Source: Paractinoplanes atraurantiacus
GTDB taxonomy: Bacteria; Actinomycetota; Actinomycetes; Mycobacteriales; Micromonosporaceae
Length of the DNA stretch: 64,000 nt
Direction of reading: 5' to 3'
NCBI RefSeq assembly: GCF_900215205.1
Contig: NZ_OBDY01000020.1
Location: 1-64,000 of the forward strand
In this document: piece by piece, positions 30,963 through 39,763 of the stretch
How positions within the stretch are numbered: the stretch's first letter is position 1
Layout: each line of letters starts with the position of its first letter
Program-made: the position numbers and the translations under genes
The notes under the pieces: model-generated
Database searches by the model: none
Seen by the model: only the letters and a program-made list of their open reading frames with translations
What the model was told of the DNA's origin: nothing

Positions 30963-31900
30963 GCCGCCACGCGCAAGGCGGCCGGGACAGTGGCCTGCGC
31001 GGTGCGCAGCACCTCGTGCCGCCGGCGCCCGTCCATCAGGTTGAGGCCGATGGCCGCCAGGTCGTCCGGCCCCGGGGTGAGGACGACCACCCGGGTGCCG
31101 GCCCGCTCGACCTTGCGCCGCTCGGCGTCGAGCTGGGCGGCGAAGAACTGCCGCATCAACCGCTCGGCCCGCCAGGAGGGCCGCCGCGGCCGGTCGGTGC
31201 GATGACTCGCCATCGGCGCCAGTACATAGACCTCGTCGAGTTCCCCGGCCCGCAGCAGGTCGAGGGAGGCGGACGAGCGCACTCCCCCGTCGACGTAACG
31301 GCGATCGCCGATGGTGGCCGGGCGGTGCCAGCCGGGTATGGAGCAGGACGCCACGACGGCGTCCGGCAGACGGGCCGGCGGGCTGCCGGGGCGGCCGAAC
31401 ACCACCCGGCGGCCACGCTCGTAGTCAACGCTGACGATCCAGGTGTCGCGCGTGGGCCAAGCTTGCGGATCGTCACTGACCAGGGTGTTCACGTATCGGC
31501 GCAGGGTGTGGTGCTCGGACCGGCCCTGGGGCACGAACGCACTGGCCAGCGCCTGGGGATGGACGCTGTGCGGCGCGAGCGCGGCGGTGGCCAGCATCCG
31601 GGCCGATCCGAGGCGCAGCCGTGGTGGTGGGGGCAGCCGCCCGGAGTCGTGCTCGAACTCGTGGGCGCCGGGCAGGTCCGCCGCGTCCTCGCCGAGCTGA
31701 TGGGCGATGAGGTCGGACGGGGTGAAGCCGTGCCGGAGGGCGGCGGCGACGATGCTGCCGGCGCTGGTGCCGATGATGACGTCGGCCTGGCTCAGGGGAC
31801 GGCCGATCCGCTCCTCGACGGCGGTCAGCCCGCCGATGGTCCACGCGGCGCCGAGTGTCCCTCCGGCGCCGAGCACCAGTCCCACGCGTTTGCCGGCCAT
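30959..31900 (-). CDS. Patatin-like phospholipase
   Basis: 313 aa from ATG 31900 (MAGKRVG; in-frame upstream starts at 31909 and 31936 exist). Oxyanion GAGGTLG (11-17), nucleophile Ser46 in GTSAGS, catalytic Asp in YVDGGVRSS: the complete Ser-Asp dyad. It would release fatty acids from lipids, as bacterial patatins do. Together with the neighbouring hydrolase, wax ester synthase and acyl-CoA ligase it suggests lipid turnover. It lies 52 bases after the alpha/beta hydrolase and may be co-transcribed from the box at 32884. Confidence 0.88.
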   Translation of the reverse strand: MAGKRVGLVLGAGGTLGAAWTIGGLTAVEERIGRPLSQADVIIGTSAGSIVAAALRHGFTPSDLIAHQLGEDAADLPGAHEFEHDSGRLPPPPRLRLGSARMLATAALAPHSVHPQALASAFVPQGRSEHHTLRRYVNTLVSDDPQAWPTRDTWIVSVDYERGRRVVFGRPGSPPARLPDAVVASCSIPGWHRPATIGDRRYVDGGVRSSASLDLLRAGELDEVYVLAPMASHRTDRPRRPSWRAERLMRQFFAAQLDAERRKVERAGTRVVVLTPGPDDLAAIGLNLMDGRRRHEVLRTAQATVPAALRVAA

Positions 31901-31952
31901 CGCGCTCACCGTCCCCTCGGAGGTGACCCAGGACACAATGGTGCCACGGCGG

Positions 31953-32825
31953 TCAGGTCGCCGCCCACTGCCCGGACAATGCGGCTATTTCGTCCACGAT
32001 GGCCGGCTGGAGCGCGGTGGGCAGGTCGTGCCCCATGCCGGGGAACACGACGAGCTTCGCGCCCGGGATCGCCCGGGCCGTGGCCCGGCCGCCGGAGAGC
32101 CGCACCAGCGGGTCGGCGTCCCCGTGCACGACCAGCGCCGGCAGGCGAAGGCCGCGCAGCAGGGGCCGGCGATCGGCGGCCAGGACGATCGCGGCGAGCT
32201 GACGGCGAACCCCGTCCGGGTCGTGCGCCCGGTCGTAGCTGCGGGCGGCGACGTCGCGCAGCCAGTCCTCGTCGAGCGGATGGCCCGGTGACCCGATGAT
32301 CCGGAAGATGCGGACCATGTGCTCGGCCGCCTCGGCCCGGTCACGCGCCGAGGAGTACAGCAGCGCCGGCAGAGCCCGCGGATGCGGACGGCCGATGTGC
32401 GGGGACGGAGTCGAGGACAGCGAGGTCAGGGTCCGTACCCGGCCGGGATGAAGCACGGCGGCGAGTTGGGCGATCATCCCGCCCAGCGACACTCCGACCA
32501 CGTGAGCGCTGGGCCAGCCGAGCGCGTCGAGCACCGCCACGGCATCGCCCGCCATGTCGGGCAGCCCGTACCCGGGCCGGCGGGTGAGCAGCACGCGGGG
32601 CGAGGCCAGGCCCGGGCCGCTCAGGTGAGTGGACCCGCCGACGTCACGGTTGTCGAAACGGGCGACCCGGAAGCCCCGCGCGACGAGCAGGTCGCGAAAG
32701 CTCTCGGGCCAGAACAGCATCTGCAGTCCCAGCCCCATGACGAGCAGGACCGGCGTCCCGTCGGCCGGGCCCTCCACCTCGTACGCGATCTCGACCGCAC
32801 CGTGTCTCGCCACACCCGACGTCAT
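31953..32825 (-). CDS. Alpha/beta hydrolase, lipase/esterase-like
   Basis: 290 aa from ATG 32825. VLLVMGLGLQMLFWPESF, NRDVGGSTH, nucleophile Ser in GVSLGGMIAQ, Asp in VVHGDADPLV, His in GMGHDLP. The pattern fits the LipG/MhpC-like group of actinobacterial hydrolases. A single DosR-like box (32884-32898) lies 59 bases from this start and 61 from the divergent wax ester synthase, so both are predicted to be induced together. The substrate may be a storage-lipid intermediate (inference). Confidence 0.86.
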   Translation of the reverse strand: MTSGVARHGAVEIAYEVEGPADGTPVLLVMGLGLQMLFWPESFRDLLVARGFRVARFDNRDVGGSTHLSGPGLASPRVLLTRRPGYGLPDMAGDAVAVLDALGWPSAHVVGVSLGGMIAQLAAVLHPGRVRTLTSLSSTPSPHIGRPHPRALPALLYSSARDRAEAAEHMVRIFRIIGSPGHPLDEDWLRDVAARSYDRAHDPDGVRRQLAAIVLAADRRPLLRGLRLPALVVHGDADPLVRLSGGRATARAIPGAKLVVFPGMGHDLPTALQPAIVDEIAALSGQWAAT

Positions 32826-32883
32826 GCTCTTAAGCCTCACGCGACGCCGGCCCACACGGTAGGAGGCGAACGTCGGGCCCACC

Positions 32884-32898
32884 GGGTCGTCCGGCCCT
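32884..32898. promoter_or_regulatory. DosR-box-like element 2, shared by divergent genes
   Basis: GGGTCGTCCGGCCCT then TGGC. It ends 61 bases before the GTG at 32959 and starts 59 bases from the ATG at 32825, so it fits the usual spacing in both directions. That spacing also supports the chosen GTG start of the wax ester synthase. Confidence 0.65.
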
Positions 32899-32958
32899 GG
32901 CTCGCGCCGCACCGGCGGAAGACGGTGGAGAAAGGTGACGACCGCGAGGAGGAGCACC

Positions 32959-34347
32959 GTGGACTACCTCAGCCCGCTGGACACGTCCTTCCTGGACGCC
33001 GAGGATCAGGATCCGCACGCGTCGCTCGCCATCGCCTCCGTCGCGGTGCTCGACGGCCCGGCGCCGGGCCAGGCCGAGTTCGCCGAGGCGATCCGCGGCC
33101 GGCTGGCGCTGGTGCCGCGCTATCGGCAGAAGGTCCGGCGGGTGCCGTTCAACCTCGGCCGCCCGATCTGGGCCGACGACCCGCACTTCGACCTCGACTT
33201 CCATCTGCGCCGTACGGCGCTGCCCGAGCCCGGCGACGACGCCGCCCTCGAGCGCCTGATCGGCCGGATCATGTCGCAGCGCCTGGACCGTGAACGGCCG
33301 CTGTGGGAGGACTGGCTCATCGAGGGCCTGCCCGAGGGCCGCTGGGCTCTGATGTCCAAGGTGCACCACTGCATGCTCGACGGCATCGGGGGCAACGAGC
33401 TGTACCGCCTGATCTGCGACACCAAGCCGGAGCCACGCCGGCCGGTACCCGACCAGTGGCGGCCCGCGCCCGAGGAGGCCACGGTCGATCTGACCCTGGA
33501 CGCGCTGGGACAGTGGGCCCGTCTCCCGTTCGACCAGGCACGCTGGATCACCGGCGCGGTCCGTGACCCGGGCGGCGCCGCCCGGCGGGTCGGCGACGCC
33601 GCCCGCGGCGCGGCCGCCCTGGCCGCGGCGTTCCTGCCGGCACCCGTCACCACGCTCGCCGGTCCACTCGGCCACGCGCGCCGCTACGCGGTGGCGCGCA
33701 TGCCACTGCCGGAGATCACTGCGGTCGCCAAGGCCCACGGCGCCACGATGAACGACGTCTACCTGGCCGCGGTCGCCGGCGCCTTCCGCGGCCTCCTGCT
33801 GGCACGCGGCGAACAGCCGGAAGCCGGCGCCATCCGCACCCTGGTCCCGGTCAGCGTGCGATCGGCCGAGGCCCGCCACGTGCTCGACAACCGCGTCTCG
33901 TCCCTGCTGCTCGAGCTGCCGATCGAGATCGAGGACGCGGCCGGGCGGTTGCGGGCGGTCCGCGAGCGCATCACCGAGCTGCGGGGGCGGCACGAAGTCG
34001 AAGCGGGCGTGGCGCTCGTCGCCATGGCGGAGCAGGAGCCGTTCGCCGCGGTGTCGTTCTTCGTCCGCGGCGCCCTGCGCATGCCCCAGCGCGGGCTCGC
34101 GACCGTGACGACCAACGTGCCGGGACCGCGGGGCCGGCTGTACATCCTGGGCCGGCCGATCCGGGAGATCCTGCCCTATGTCCCGATCGCCGAGCGCATG
34201 CGCATCGGCGTCGCCGTGATGACCTACGCAGGACAGGCCGCGTTCGGCGTCACCACCGACTTCGCCTCGGTGCCGGAGGCCGGCGAGTTCGCCGAGGCCG
34301 TCGTCGACGAGGTCCGCGGGCTCCACCCCGCGCCCCAGCTCACCTGA
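32959..34347 (+). CDS. Wax ester synthase/diacylglycerol acyltransferase (WS/DGAT)
   Basis: 462 aa. Start chosen at GTG 32959 (GAGGAGGAGC just upstream; protein begins VDYLSPLDTSFLDAE like other WS/DGATs); GTG 32935 is an alternative. The catalytic HHxxxDG motif is HHCMLDG at residues 136-142. The C-terminal half has NDVYLAAVAGAFRGLL and the TTNVPGP motif. It esterifies acyl-CoA to diacylglycerol or fatty alcohol, making storage lipid. The Mycobacterium counterpart Tgs1 is a core DosR-regulon gene. It is followed by an acyl-CoA ligase, an obvious supplier of substrate. Confidence 0.94.
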   Translation: MDYLSPLDTSFLDAEDQDPHASLAIASVAVLDGPAPGQAEFAEAIRGRLALVPRYRQKVRRVPFNLGRPIWADDPHFDLDFHLRRTALPEPGDDAALERLIGRIMSQRLDRERPLWEDWLIEGLPEGRWALMSKVHHCMLDGIGGNELYRLICDTKPEPRRPVPDQWRPAPEEATVDLTLDALGQWARLPFDQARWITGAVRDPGGAARRVGDAARGAAALAAAFLPAPVTTLAGPLGHARRYAVARMPLPEITAVAKAHGATMNDVYLAAVAGAFRGLLLARGEQPEAGAIRTLVPVSVRSAEARHVLDNRVSSLLLELPIEIEDAAGRLRAVRERITELRGRHEVEAGVALVAMAEQEPFAAVSFFVRGALRMPQRGLATVTTNVPGPRGRLYILGRPIREILPYVPIAERMRIGVAVMTYAGQAAFGVTTDFASVPEAGEFAEAVVDEVRGLHPAPQLT

Positions 34348-34373
34348 CCGCCCACCCGGAAGGGGTGACCGAC

Positions 34374-35858
34374 ATGCTGAACCTGGCCGTGATCCTGCGA
34401 GAGTCGGCGGAAAGCCGCCCGGACGCCCCCGCGGTGATGCACGACGGAGGAACCATCACCTACGCGGAGCTGGACGCCCGCTCGGACGCCGTCGCCGCGG
34501 CGCTCACCGCCCGCGGCATCGGACCCGGCGTGGCGGTGGCGCTCCAGCTGCCCAACATCCCGGCGTTCCCCACCGCCTTCTACGGCATCCTCAAGGCCGG
34601 CGGGGTCGTCGTGCCGATGAACGTGCTGCTGCGCGCTCCCGAGATCGCCCATCAGCTCCGCGATTCCGGCGCCAAGTCGTTCATCACCTGGGCCGGTGTC
34701 GCCGCCGAGGCGGCCAAGGGCGCGGCCGAGGCGGGGCTGCCCGAGCCGTACGTCGTCGACGGCTCGATCGACGAGCTGACGGTACCCGTCACCGAGCCGT
34801 TCCCCCTGTGCTCCCGGGAGCCGGGCGACACCGCCGCCATCGTCTACACCTCGGGGACGACCGGCCTGCCCAAGGGCGCCGAGCTGACCCACTTCCAGAT
34901 GTACATGAACGCCGACATCCCCGGCCGGATCTTCGCCATCGAGCCGGACGACGTCGTGCTGACGGTCCTGCCGCTGTTCCATGTGTACGGCATGTCGAGC
35001 GCCATGAACCTCGGCATCCGCTTCGGGGCCGCGCTGTCCCTGGTGCCACGGTTCACCCCGGAGAAGGTGCTGGCCACGATCGAGCGCGACCGGGCGACCA
35101 TCTTCGACGGCGTGCCGACCATGTTCGGCGCGCTGCTCGCCCACGCCGGCGAGCACGACTACGACACCTCGTCGCTGCGTGTGTGCGTGTCGGGCGGGGA
35201 CGCCATCCCGGCTCACCTGCTCGACGCCTTCGAGGAGCGGTTCGGGGTACCGATCCTGGAGGGGTACGGCATGACCGAGACCGCCTCCACCATCACGTTC
35301 AACCCGGGGCCCGACGACCGGCGTGCGTACAGCGTCGGCAAGCCCGTGTGGGGCGTACAGGTGCAGGTGTGGGACGCGGCCGGCCGTCGCCTGCCGCCCG
35401 GCCGTGAGCACATCGGTGAGCTCGTCACGCGCGGCTACAACGCCATGCGCGGCTACCACGGGCAGCCGGCCGCCACCGCCGAGGCGTACGACCGCGGCTG
35501 GTTGCGCACCGGCGACCTCGGCTACGCCGACGAGGACGGCTTCCTCTACATCGTCGACCGCAAGAAGGAGCTCATCATCCGGGGCGGCTACAACGTCTAT
35601 CCGCGCGAGGTGGAGGAGGTCCTGTACCGCCACCCGGGCGTGCTCGAGGCGGCGGTCGTCGGCGTGCCCGACGAGCGACTCGGCCAGGAGGTCAAAGCGA
35701 TCATCGTCCGGCGGCCCGGTCACACGCCTTCGGAGCGGGAGATCGTCGACTACTGCCGGGACCGGGTGGCCGCCTACAAGTACCCGCGGCTGGTCGAGTT
35801 CCGCGACGTGCTGCCACTGTCGAGCACGGGCAAGGTCCTCAAGAAGGACCTGGCCTGA
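34374..35858 (+). CDS. Fatty-acyl-CoA ligase (AMP-binding)
   Basis: 494 aa from ATG 34374 (GGAAGGGG upstream; GTG 34365 possible). P-loop YTSGTTGLPKGAELTH, adenylation motif GYGMTETA, YADEDGFLYIVDRKKELIIR hinge, and catalytic Lys in STGKVLKKDL. The sequence is that of long-chain fatty-acid:CoA ligases of the FadD type. It activates fatty acids with ATP for the adjacent acyltransferase. 26 bases separate it from the WS/DGAT gene: one operon. Confidence 0.92.
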   Translation: MLNLAVILRESAESRPDAPAVMHDGGTITYAELDARSDAVAAALTARGIGPGVAVALQLPNIPAFPTAFYGILKAGGVVVPMNVLLRAPEIAHQLRDSGAKSFITWAGVAAEAAKGAAEAGLPEPYVVDGSIDELTVPVTEPFPLCSREPGDTAAIVYTSGTTGLPKGAELTHFQMYMNADIPGRIFAIEPDDVVLTVLPLFHVYGMSSAMNLGIRFGAALSLVPRFTPEKVLATIERDRATIFDGVPTMFGALLAHAGEHDYDTSSLRVCVSGGDAIPAHLLDAFEERFGVPILEGYGMTETASTITFNPGPDDRRAYSVGKPVWGVQVQVWDAAGRRLPPGREHIGELVTRGYNAMRGYHGQPAATAEAYDRGWLRTGDLGYADEDGFLYIVDRKKELIIRGGYNVYPREVEEVLYRHPGVLEAAVVGVPDERLGQEVKAIIVRRPGHTPSEREIVDYCRDRVAAYKYPRLVEFRDVLPLSSTGKVLKKDLA

Positions 35859-35872
35859 GGTCCCGGCGGTAG

Positions 35873-35887
35873 GGGCCGGGCGGCTCT
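35873..35887 (+). promoter_or_regulatory. DosR-box-like element 3 (gene 35947)
   Basis: GGGCCGGGCGGCTCT then TGCCG, ending 60 bases before the ATG at 35947. Two deviations from consensus (C at position 4, T in the right half). Confidence 0.55.
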
Positions 35888-35946
35888 GCCGTCGCGGGTC
35901 GCCGGTGGTCAGGCTCGAAGAGGACCGCCCTGTGAAGGGAGCAACG

Positions 35947-36921
35947 ATGTCCTCGACGCCTGACCTCACCGATCCGCTCGTCCGCGCCGCCGTCTTCGCC
36001 GGGCGGGCCCCGTCGCTGCACAACAGTCAGCCCTGGCACTGGCGTCTGCGCTCCGGCGTGCTCGAGCTCGGCCTCGAGCCGCGCCGGCTGCTGCGGGTGA
36101 CCGATCCGGCCGGGCGGCTGGCGATGCTCAGCTGCGGCGCCGCGCTGCACCACGCGCTGATCCACCTCGCGGCCGACGGCTTCCGGGCCGCGGTGATCCA
36201 ACTGCCGGACCCCGCGGATCCGTACCTGCTCGCCCGGATCGAGATCCGCGGCCCGGCCGCCCCGAGCCATGACGCGGCCCGCTTGGTAAGGGCCGCGTCG
36301 AAGCGGCACACGGACCGACGCAACGACCCCGGCCCCCCACTCGACATCCACCAGGTCCATACCGTCCAGCAGGCGATCCGGCACCACGACGCCGGGCTCA
36401 TGACGCTGCGCCTGAACCAGATGTACGCCGTGGCCCAGGCCGCCGAGCTCGCGCAGGACGTCGAGGCCGCCGACCCCGAATGGCAGGTGGAGATCGCCGG
36501 CTGGGTCGGCGGCGACCGGCCGTCGCACACCGGGGTGCCCACATCGGCCTTGCCGGCCGACCCGCACCTGCTGACCGCACCCGCCCGTGCCCTGCGCCGC
36601 GCCGGGTCGGTGCTGCTCGACGAGTCGCGCGGCCCGGCGGCGACCTTCACTGTCCTGCACACCGCCCACGACGGGCGGCGGGACTGGCTGACCGCCGGTG
36701 TGGCGCTGTCGGCCGGCTGGCTCACGGCGGCCCACATCGGTGTCGCCGTCCTGCCGCTCAGCGTCGTCACCGAGGTGGCGGGCGGCCGCGACCGCATCCG
36801 CAGCCTGCTGAACTGGTCGGCCTACCCGCACCTGGTGCTGCGGCTCGCGACCGAGTCGGACCGCCCGCCCGATCCCGCGACGCCGCGCCTGCCGAACTCG
36901 GAGATCATCTCCATCGGCTGA
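35947..36921 (+). CDS. Acg-family FMN-binding nitroreductase-like protein
   Basis: 324 aa. The hallmark APSLHNSQPWHWRL is at about residues 20-33; RHTDRRNDPG and HIGVAVLPLSVVTEV are also typical. Acg (Rv2032) is a DosR-regulated flavoprotein that sequesters FMN and lacks classical nitroreductase activity. RBS GAAGGGAG. A second Acg-type gene is at 44126. It is followed after 16 bases by the decayed COG2187 gene. Confidence 0.9.
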   Translation: MSSTPDLTDPLVRAAVFAGRAPSLHNSQPWHWRLRSGVLELGLEPRRLLRVTDPAGRLAMLSCGAALHHALIHLAADGFRAAVIQLPDPADPYLLARIEIRGPAAPSHDAARLVRAASKRHTDRRNDPGPPLDIHQVHTVQQAIRHHDAGLMTLRLNQMYAVAQAAELAQDVEAADPEWQVEIAGWVGGDRPSHTGVPTSALPADPHLLTAPARALRRAGSVLLDESRGPAATFTVLHTAHDGRRDWLTAGVALSAGWLTAAHIGVAVLPLSVVTEVAGGRDRIRSLLNWSAYPHLVLRLATESDRPPDPATPRLPNSEIISIG

Positions 36922-36937
36922 TTCCGGAGGCACAACG

Positions 36938-37766
36938 ATGACCTCGAACGACCATGCGGCCCTGCTGGAGACGCACGCCGCGGTGCTGTTCTTCCTCGGC
37001 GACCGGGCCTACGTCTTCTGCCTGCCCGACGACCCCCGCCCGCTGGACTGCCTGGAGTTCGACGACCGGCTGCGGTGGCTCGACCCGCGCCGCCGTCGCT
37101 GCGGCACCACTACATCGCCTACCGCGCCTACGCACGCACCAAAGTGGCCTGTCTGCGGCACGCCCAAGGCGATCCGTCCGCCGCGGCGGACGTCATCGGC
37201 TACCCCGGGCTGGCTCTTCAGCACCTGCGTGCCGGCGAGGTGCGCCTGGTCCTGGTCAGGGGCGCGCCGGGCACGGGCAAGAGCACCCAGCCGGGCGGCT
37301 CGCCGACCGGCTGGGTGCGGCGGTCCTCTCCAGCGACCGGATCCGCAAGGAGATCGCCGGCCTGACGCCGGAGCGCAGCGCGGCCGCCGGCTGGCGAGAG
37401 GGCATCTACACCGCCGAGTGGACCGACCGCACCTATCACGAACTGCTCGACAGGGCTCGCCGCCTGCTCGAACGGGGCGAAAGTGTGGTGTTGGACGCGT
37501 CCTGGTACGCGCCCCGGCGGTGTGAGGCGGCACGCGACCTCGCCCAGCACGCCCGCGGCGCGCTGCACGAGATCCGATGCACGGCCACCACGGCGACCGT
37601 CGCCGAGCGGCTCGCCCGACGGCACAGTGGCGTCTCGGACGCGGACGCCGTCATCGCCTCGGCGATGAGCGCCTCGTTCGCGCCGTGGCCGGAGGCGGTC
37701 GAGATCGCCACCGAAGAAGACCCGGACAAGTCGCTGGCGAGGGCCTGCACAACCGTCGAGACGTGA
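36938..37766 (+). pseudogene. Decayed COG2187 protein (kinase-like domain + AAA/P-loop kinase), two frameshifts
   Basis: Three frames must be joined. Frame a (36938-about 37085): AALLETHAAVLFFLGDRAYV ... PLDCLEFDDRLRWLDP. Frame b (about 37085-37290): LRHHYIAYRAYARTKVACLR, then LVLVRGAPGTGKST (P-loop). Frame c (about 37290-37766): GRLADRLGAAVLSSDRIRKE to the end EIATEEDPDKSLARA. This is the order of COG2187 proteins (Rv2004c type), but intact members are about 500 aa; here the phosphotransferase-like half is mostly deleted. Rv2004c belongs to the DosR regulon, so the gene is positioned as expected but dead. Either frameshift could in principle be a sequencing error; the deletions could not. 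Confidence 0.8.
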
Positions 37767-37779
37767 GCACACCGGGGAC

Positions 37780-37794
37780 GGGACCAACGGCCCT
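37780..37794 (+). promoter_or_regulatory. DosR-box-like element 4
   Basis: GGGACCAACGGCCCT then TGCCGG, a perfect core. It lies 46 bases before an in-frame ATG at 37840 (good RBS GGAGAGGA) and 175 bases before the DUF1918 start adopted here (37969). Confidence 0.6.
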
Positions 37795-37968
37795 GCCGGA
37801 TGCCGGCTCACGCGGGGAGGCTGGAGAGGAACCCATCGGATGCCGGAAGGCGCGGCGGCGGGACCAGTCAGACGGCCAGCGCGCCGCAAGACCCACCGTG
37901 GAGAACGGCACCGGCCGCGCGTCGCCACCGCATCCGGTGGGTTCCCTACCGTCGGAGGTGACCCTGTC

Positions 37969-38178
37969 ATGATCGCTCGAATCGGCGACCGGATCGTTGT
38001 GGAAGGCACCCATCTCGGCGACAACCGCCGGATCGGCGTGATCACCGCGGTGGCCCACGCCGACGGCCGGCCTCCGTACGAGGTCCGCTGGCTCGACGAC
38101 GGCCGCACCAGCTTGATCTTCCCTGGCCCTGAGGCCCGGATCGAGCAGGCCGCCGGCGGAGCGAACGGACAGCCATGA
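37969..38178 (+). CDS. DUF1918 small SH3-like protein
   Basis: 69 aa from ATG 37969 with RBS GGAGGTG. MIARIGDRIVVEGTHLGDNR, then PYEVRWLDDGRTSLIFPGPE: the complete DUF1918 domain, a beta-barrel of unknown function frequent in actinobacterial stress loci. The frame is open back to ATG 37840, which also has an RBS and would add 43 Arg/Gly-rich residues; the shorter form matches the family. Stop overlaps the USP start (ATGA). Confidence 0.85.
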   Translation: MIARIGDRIVVEGTHLGDNRRIGVITAVAHADGRPPYEVRWLDDGRTSLIFPGPEARIEQAAGGANGQP

Positions 38179-38678
38179 CCACGCCCGCCGAGGCGCCCGT
38201 CGTCGTGGGTGTCGACGGCTCGCCGGAGAGTCTGGCCGCGGTGGAGGTCGCAACCGTCGAGGCGGCGCTGCGCCATCGGCGGCTCCATCTCGTGCACGCG
38301 CGCGCGTGGCCCCCGTTCGGAGTGCTGGCGAGCCCGCAGATGGCCGCCTCTTTCGACGAGGCCTGTCACGCCCGCGCCGAATGCCTGATGACAGCGGCCG
38401 TCGCCCGGGCCGGCGACTACGCTCCCGGCCTGCCCATGACGACTCGGATCGTCTCCGGGGCGGCGGCCGACGTGCTGGTGGAAGAGAGCCGTACGGCCGT
38501 GATGGTCGTCATCGGCCGCCACCGGACCGGTCCGTTCCGGTCGCTGACGACCGGCCCGGTCGAGCGCCTGCTGCTCCGCCGCTCCGCCTGTCCGGTGCTG
38601 GTCGTCCACGCGCCACAAACCCCCCGGCGGATCGATCATGATCGAACGGCGGGCGGCCCGGTGCGGGGCATCTCGTAG
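38175..38678 (+). CDS. Universal stress protein, single domain
   Basis: 167 aa. Begins PVVVGVDGSPESLAAVEVA and continues through RIVSGAAADVLVEES and MVVIGRHRTGPFRSLTTGPV to ACPVLVVHAP. One USP domain, where most USPs of this island have two. The ATP-binding loop is GRHRTG rather than the usual GxRGxGG, so nucleotide binding may be altered. Translationally coupled to DUF1918. Confidence 0.88.
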   Translation: MTTPAEAPVVVGVDGSPESLAAVEVATVEAALRHRRLHLVHARAWPPFGVLASPQMAASFDEACHARAECLMTAAVARAGDYAPGLPMTTRIVSGAAADVLVEESRTAVMVVIGRHRTGPFRSLTTGPVERLLLRRSACPVLVVHAPQTPRRIDHDRTAGGPVRGIS

Positions 38679-38683
38679 GAAAC

Positions 38684-39613
38684 TCAGTGCGCCGCCGTGC
38701 GCCCGGGCTTCGTCATCGCGGCCGGGGCGGTCTCGGACCAGCCGGGCGGGACCAGGACGGTCGGGCTGGTCGCCCGCACGCCCGCCCGCGACTGGCGCGC
38801 GCTGCACAGCAACTCGGCGAAACTGCCGCTGCGGCCGGTCCCGGCGACCACGAGACGACTGCGGTGCAGGGCGCGCTCGATGGTGAACGCCATGTCGAAG
38901 TCGTTGACCACCAGGTGGTCGACCGGAACAGCGGGGAACCGTGCGGTCCAAGCGGACAGCGTCTCGGCCAGTGCCCGCTCGGCCGCCGCACGCTCCTCGG
39001 CGTACGCACCCTTCGGCACCGTCACCGGTGTGCCCTCCTGGGCGCCGGGCCGCATCCACATGTGCACCGCGACCAGTGGGGCGCTGACCAGCGACGCCCG
39101 CGCGAACGCGTACGCGAGCGTGCCCTCGCCCTCCGGACGGGCCGACGTGGCCACCACGACGGGACCGTCGGCGGGAACGCTGCCGCGGTACACCATCATG
39201 GGGCAGGAGCTGTGATAGGCCAGATAGGCGGTCGTCGAACCCCAGGCCGGCCGCGCGAAGGCGTCGTCACGGTGCCCCACCACGAGCAGCCGGGCCCGCG
39301 CCGAGGCCTGGGTGAGCAGATTGGCGGCATTGCCGTCGAGCAGCTCCGTGCGCACCCGGATCCGTGGGTCGGTCAGGCGGGCACGGCTGGTCAACAGGTC
39401 CAGCAGCCGCTCGGCGTCGGCACGCGAGGGCACCGCTCCGCGACCGCGATAGGCGCCGGTGTAGCGGCCCGGCCAGACATGCACGAGAAGAAGCGGGGCC
39501 CGGTACAGGGCCGCCTCGGCCGCCGCGAGGTCGACCAGGGCTGGACCCGAGCGCGAGCCGTTCACACCGACCATGACCGGCCGGTTTCGAGGTGTCGACA
39601 CGTCGCTGTGCAT
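38684..39613 (-). CDS. Universal stress protein, double domain
   Basis: 309 aa, two USP domains: 1 from RPVMVGVNGSRSGPALVDLA to the ARARLLVVGHRDDAF loop and SSCPMMVYRG; 2 from GPVVVATSARPEGEGTLAYA to SRLVVAGTGRSGSF and SPTVLVPPG. The second ends in an ATP-loop-like GTGRSG. Mycobacterial DosR-regulon USPs such as Rv2005c have this tandem form. It is divergent from USP 39764; a DosR-like box lies 59 bases before its ATG. Confidence 0.9.
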   Translation of the reverse strand: MHSDVSTPRNRPVMVGVNGSRSGPALVDLAAAEAALYRAPLLLVHVWPGRYTGAYRGRGAVPSRADAERLLDLLTSRARLTDPRIRVRTELLDGNAANLLTQASARARLLVVGHRDDAFARPAWGSTTAYLAYHSSCPMMVYRGSVPADGPVVVATSARPEGEGTLAYAFARASLVSAPLVAVHMWMRPGAQEGTPVTVPKGAYAEERAAAERALAETLSAWTARFPAVPVDHLVVNDFDMAFTIERALHRSRLVVAGTGRSGSFAELLCSARQSRAGVRATSPTVLVPPGWSETAPAAMTKPGRTAAH

Positions 39614-39671
39614 AGTCGCAGGCTATGCCCACGCCCGGGCCCGGGGTCACGGCCGATCGGCACGTTCGCCC

Positions 39672-39686
39672 CGGGGCTTGCAGCCC
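39672..39686 (-). promoter_or_regulatory. DosR-box-like element 5 (gene 39613)
   Basis: On the - strand GGGCTGCAAGCCCCG, 59 bases before the ATG at 39613. Left half one mismatch, right half close. Confidence 0.5.
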
Positions 39687-39694
39687 GTCCGATC

Positions 39695-39709
39695 GGGACC
39701 TCACGCTCT
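39695..39709 (+). promoter_or_regulatory. DosR-box-like element 6 (gene 39764)
   Basis: GGGACCTCACGCTCT then TGACCGG, ending 55 bases before the ATG at 39764. Perfect left half and TGACC extension; right half two mismatches. Confidence 0.5.
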
Positions 39710-39763
39710 GACCGGCCGCGCCGGCGCGCCCGACGATCGAAGGAGATCGAAGGGAGAGCAGCC

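Noticed and set aside
37840..37968. N-terminal extension of the DUF1918 protein
   Set aside because: The frame is open and has an RBS, but the extra residues are low-complexity and DUF1918 proteins start at MIAR-like sequence with their own RBS here; kept only as an alternative.
38632..38648. GATCGATCATGATCGA palindrome at the end of USP 38175
   Set aside because: It lies inside the coding sequence with no gene start nearby; probably chance.
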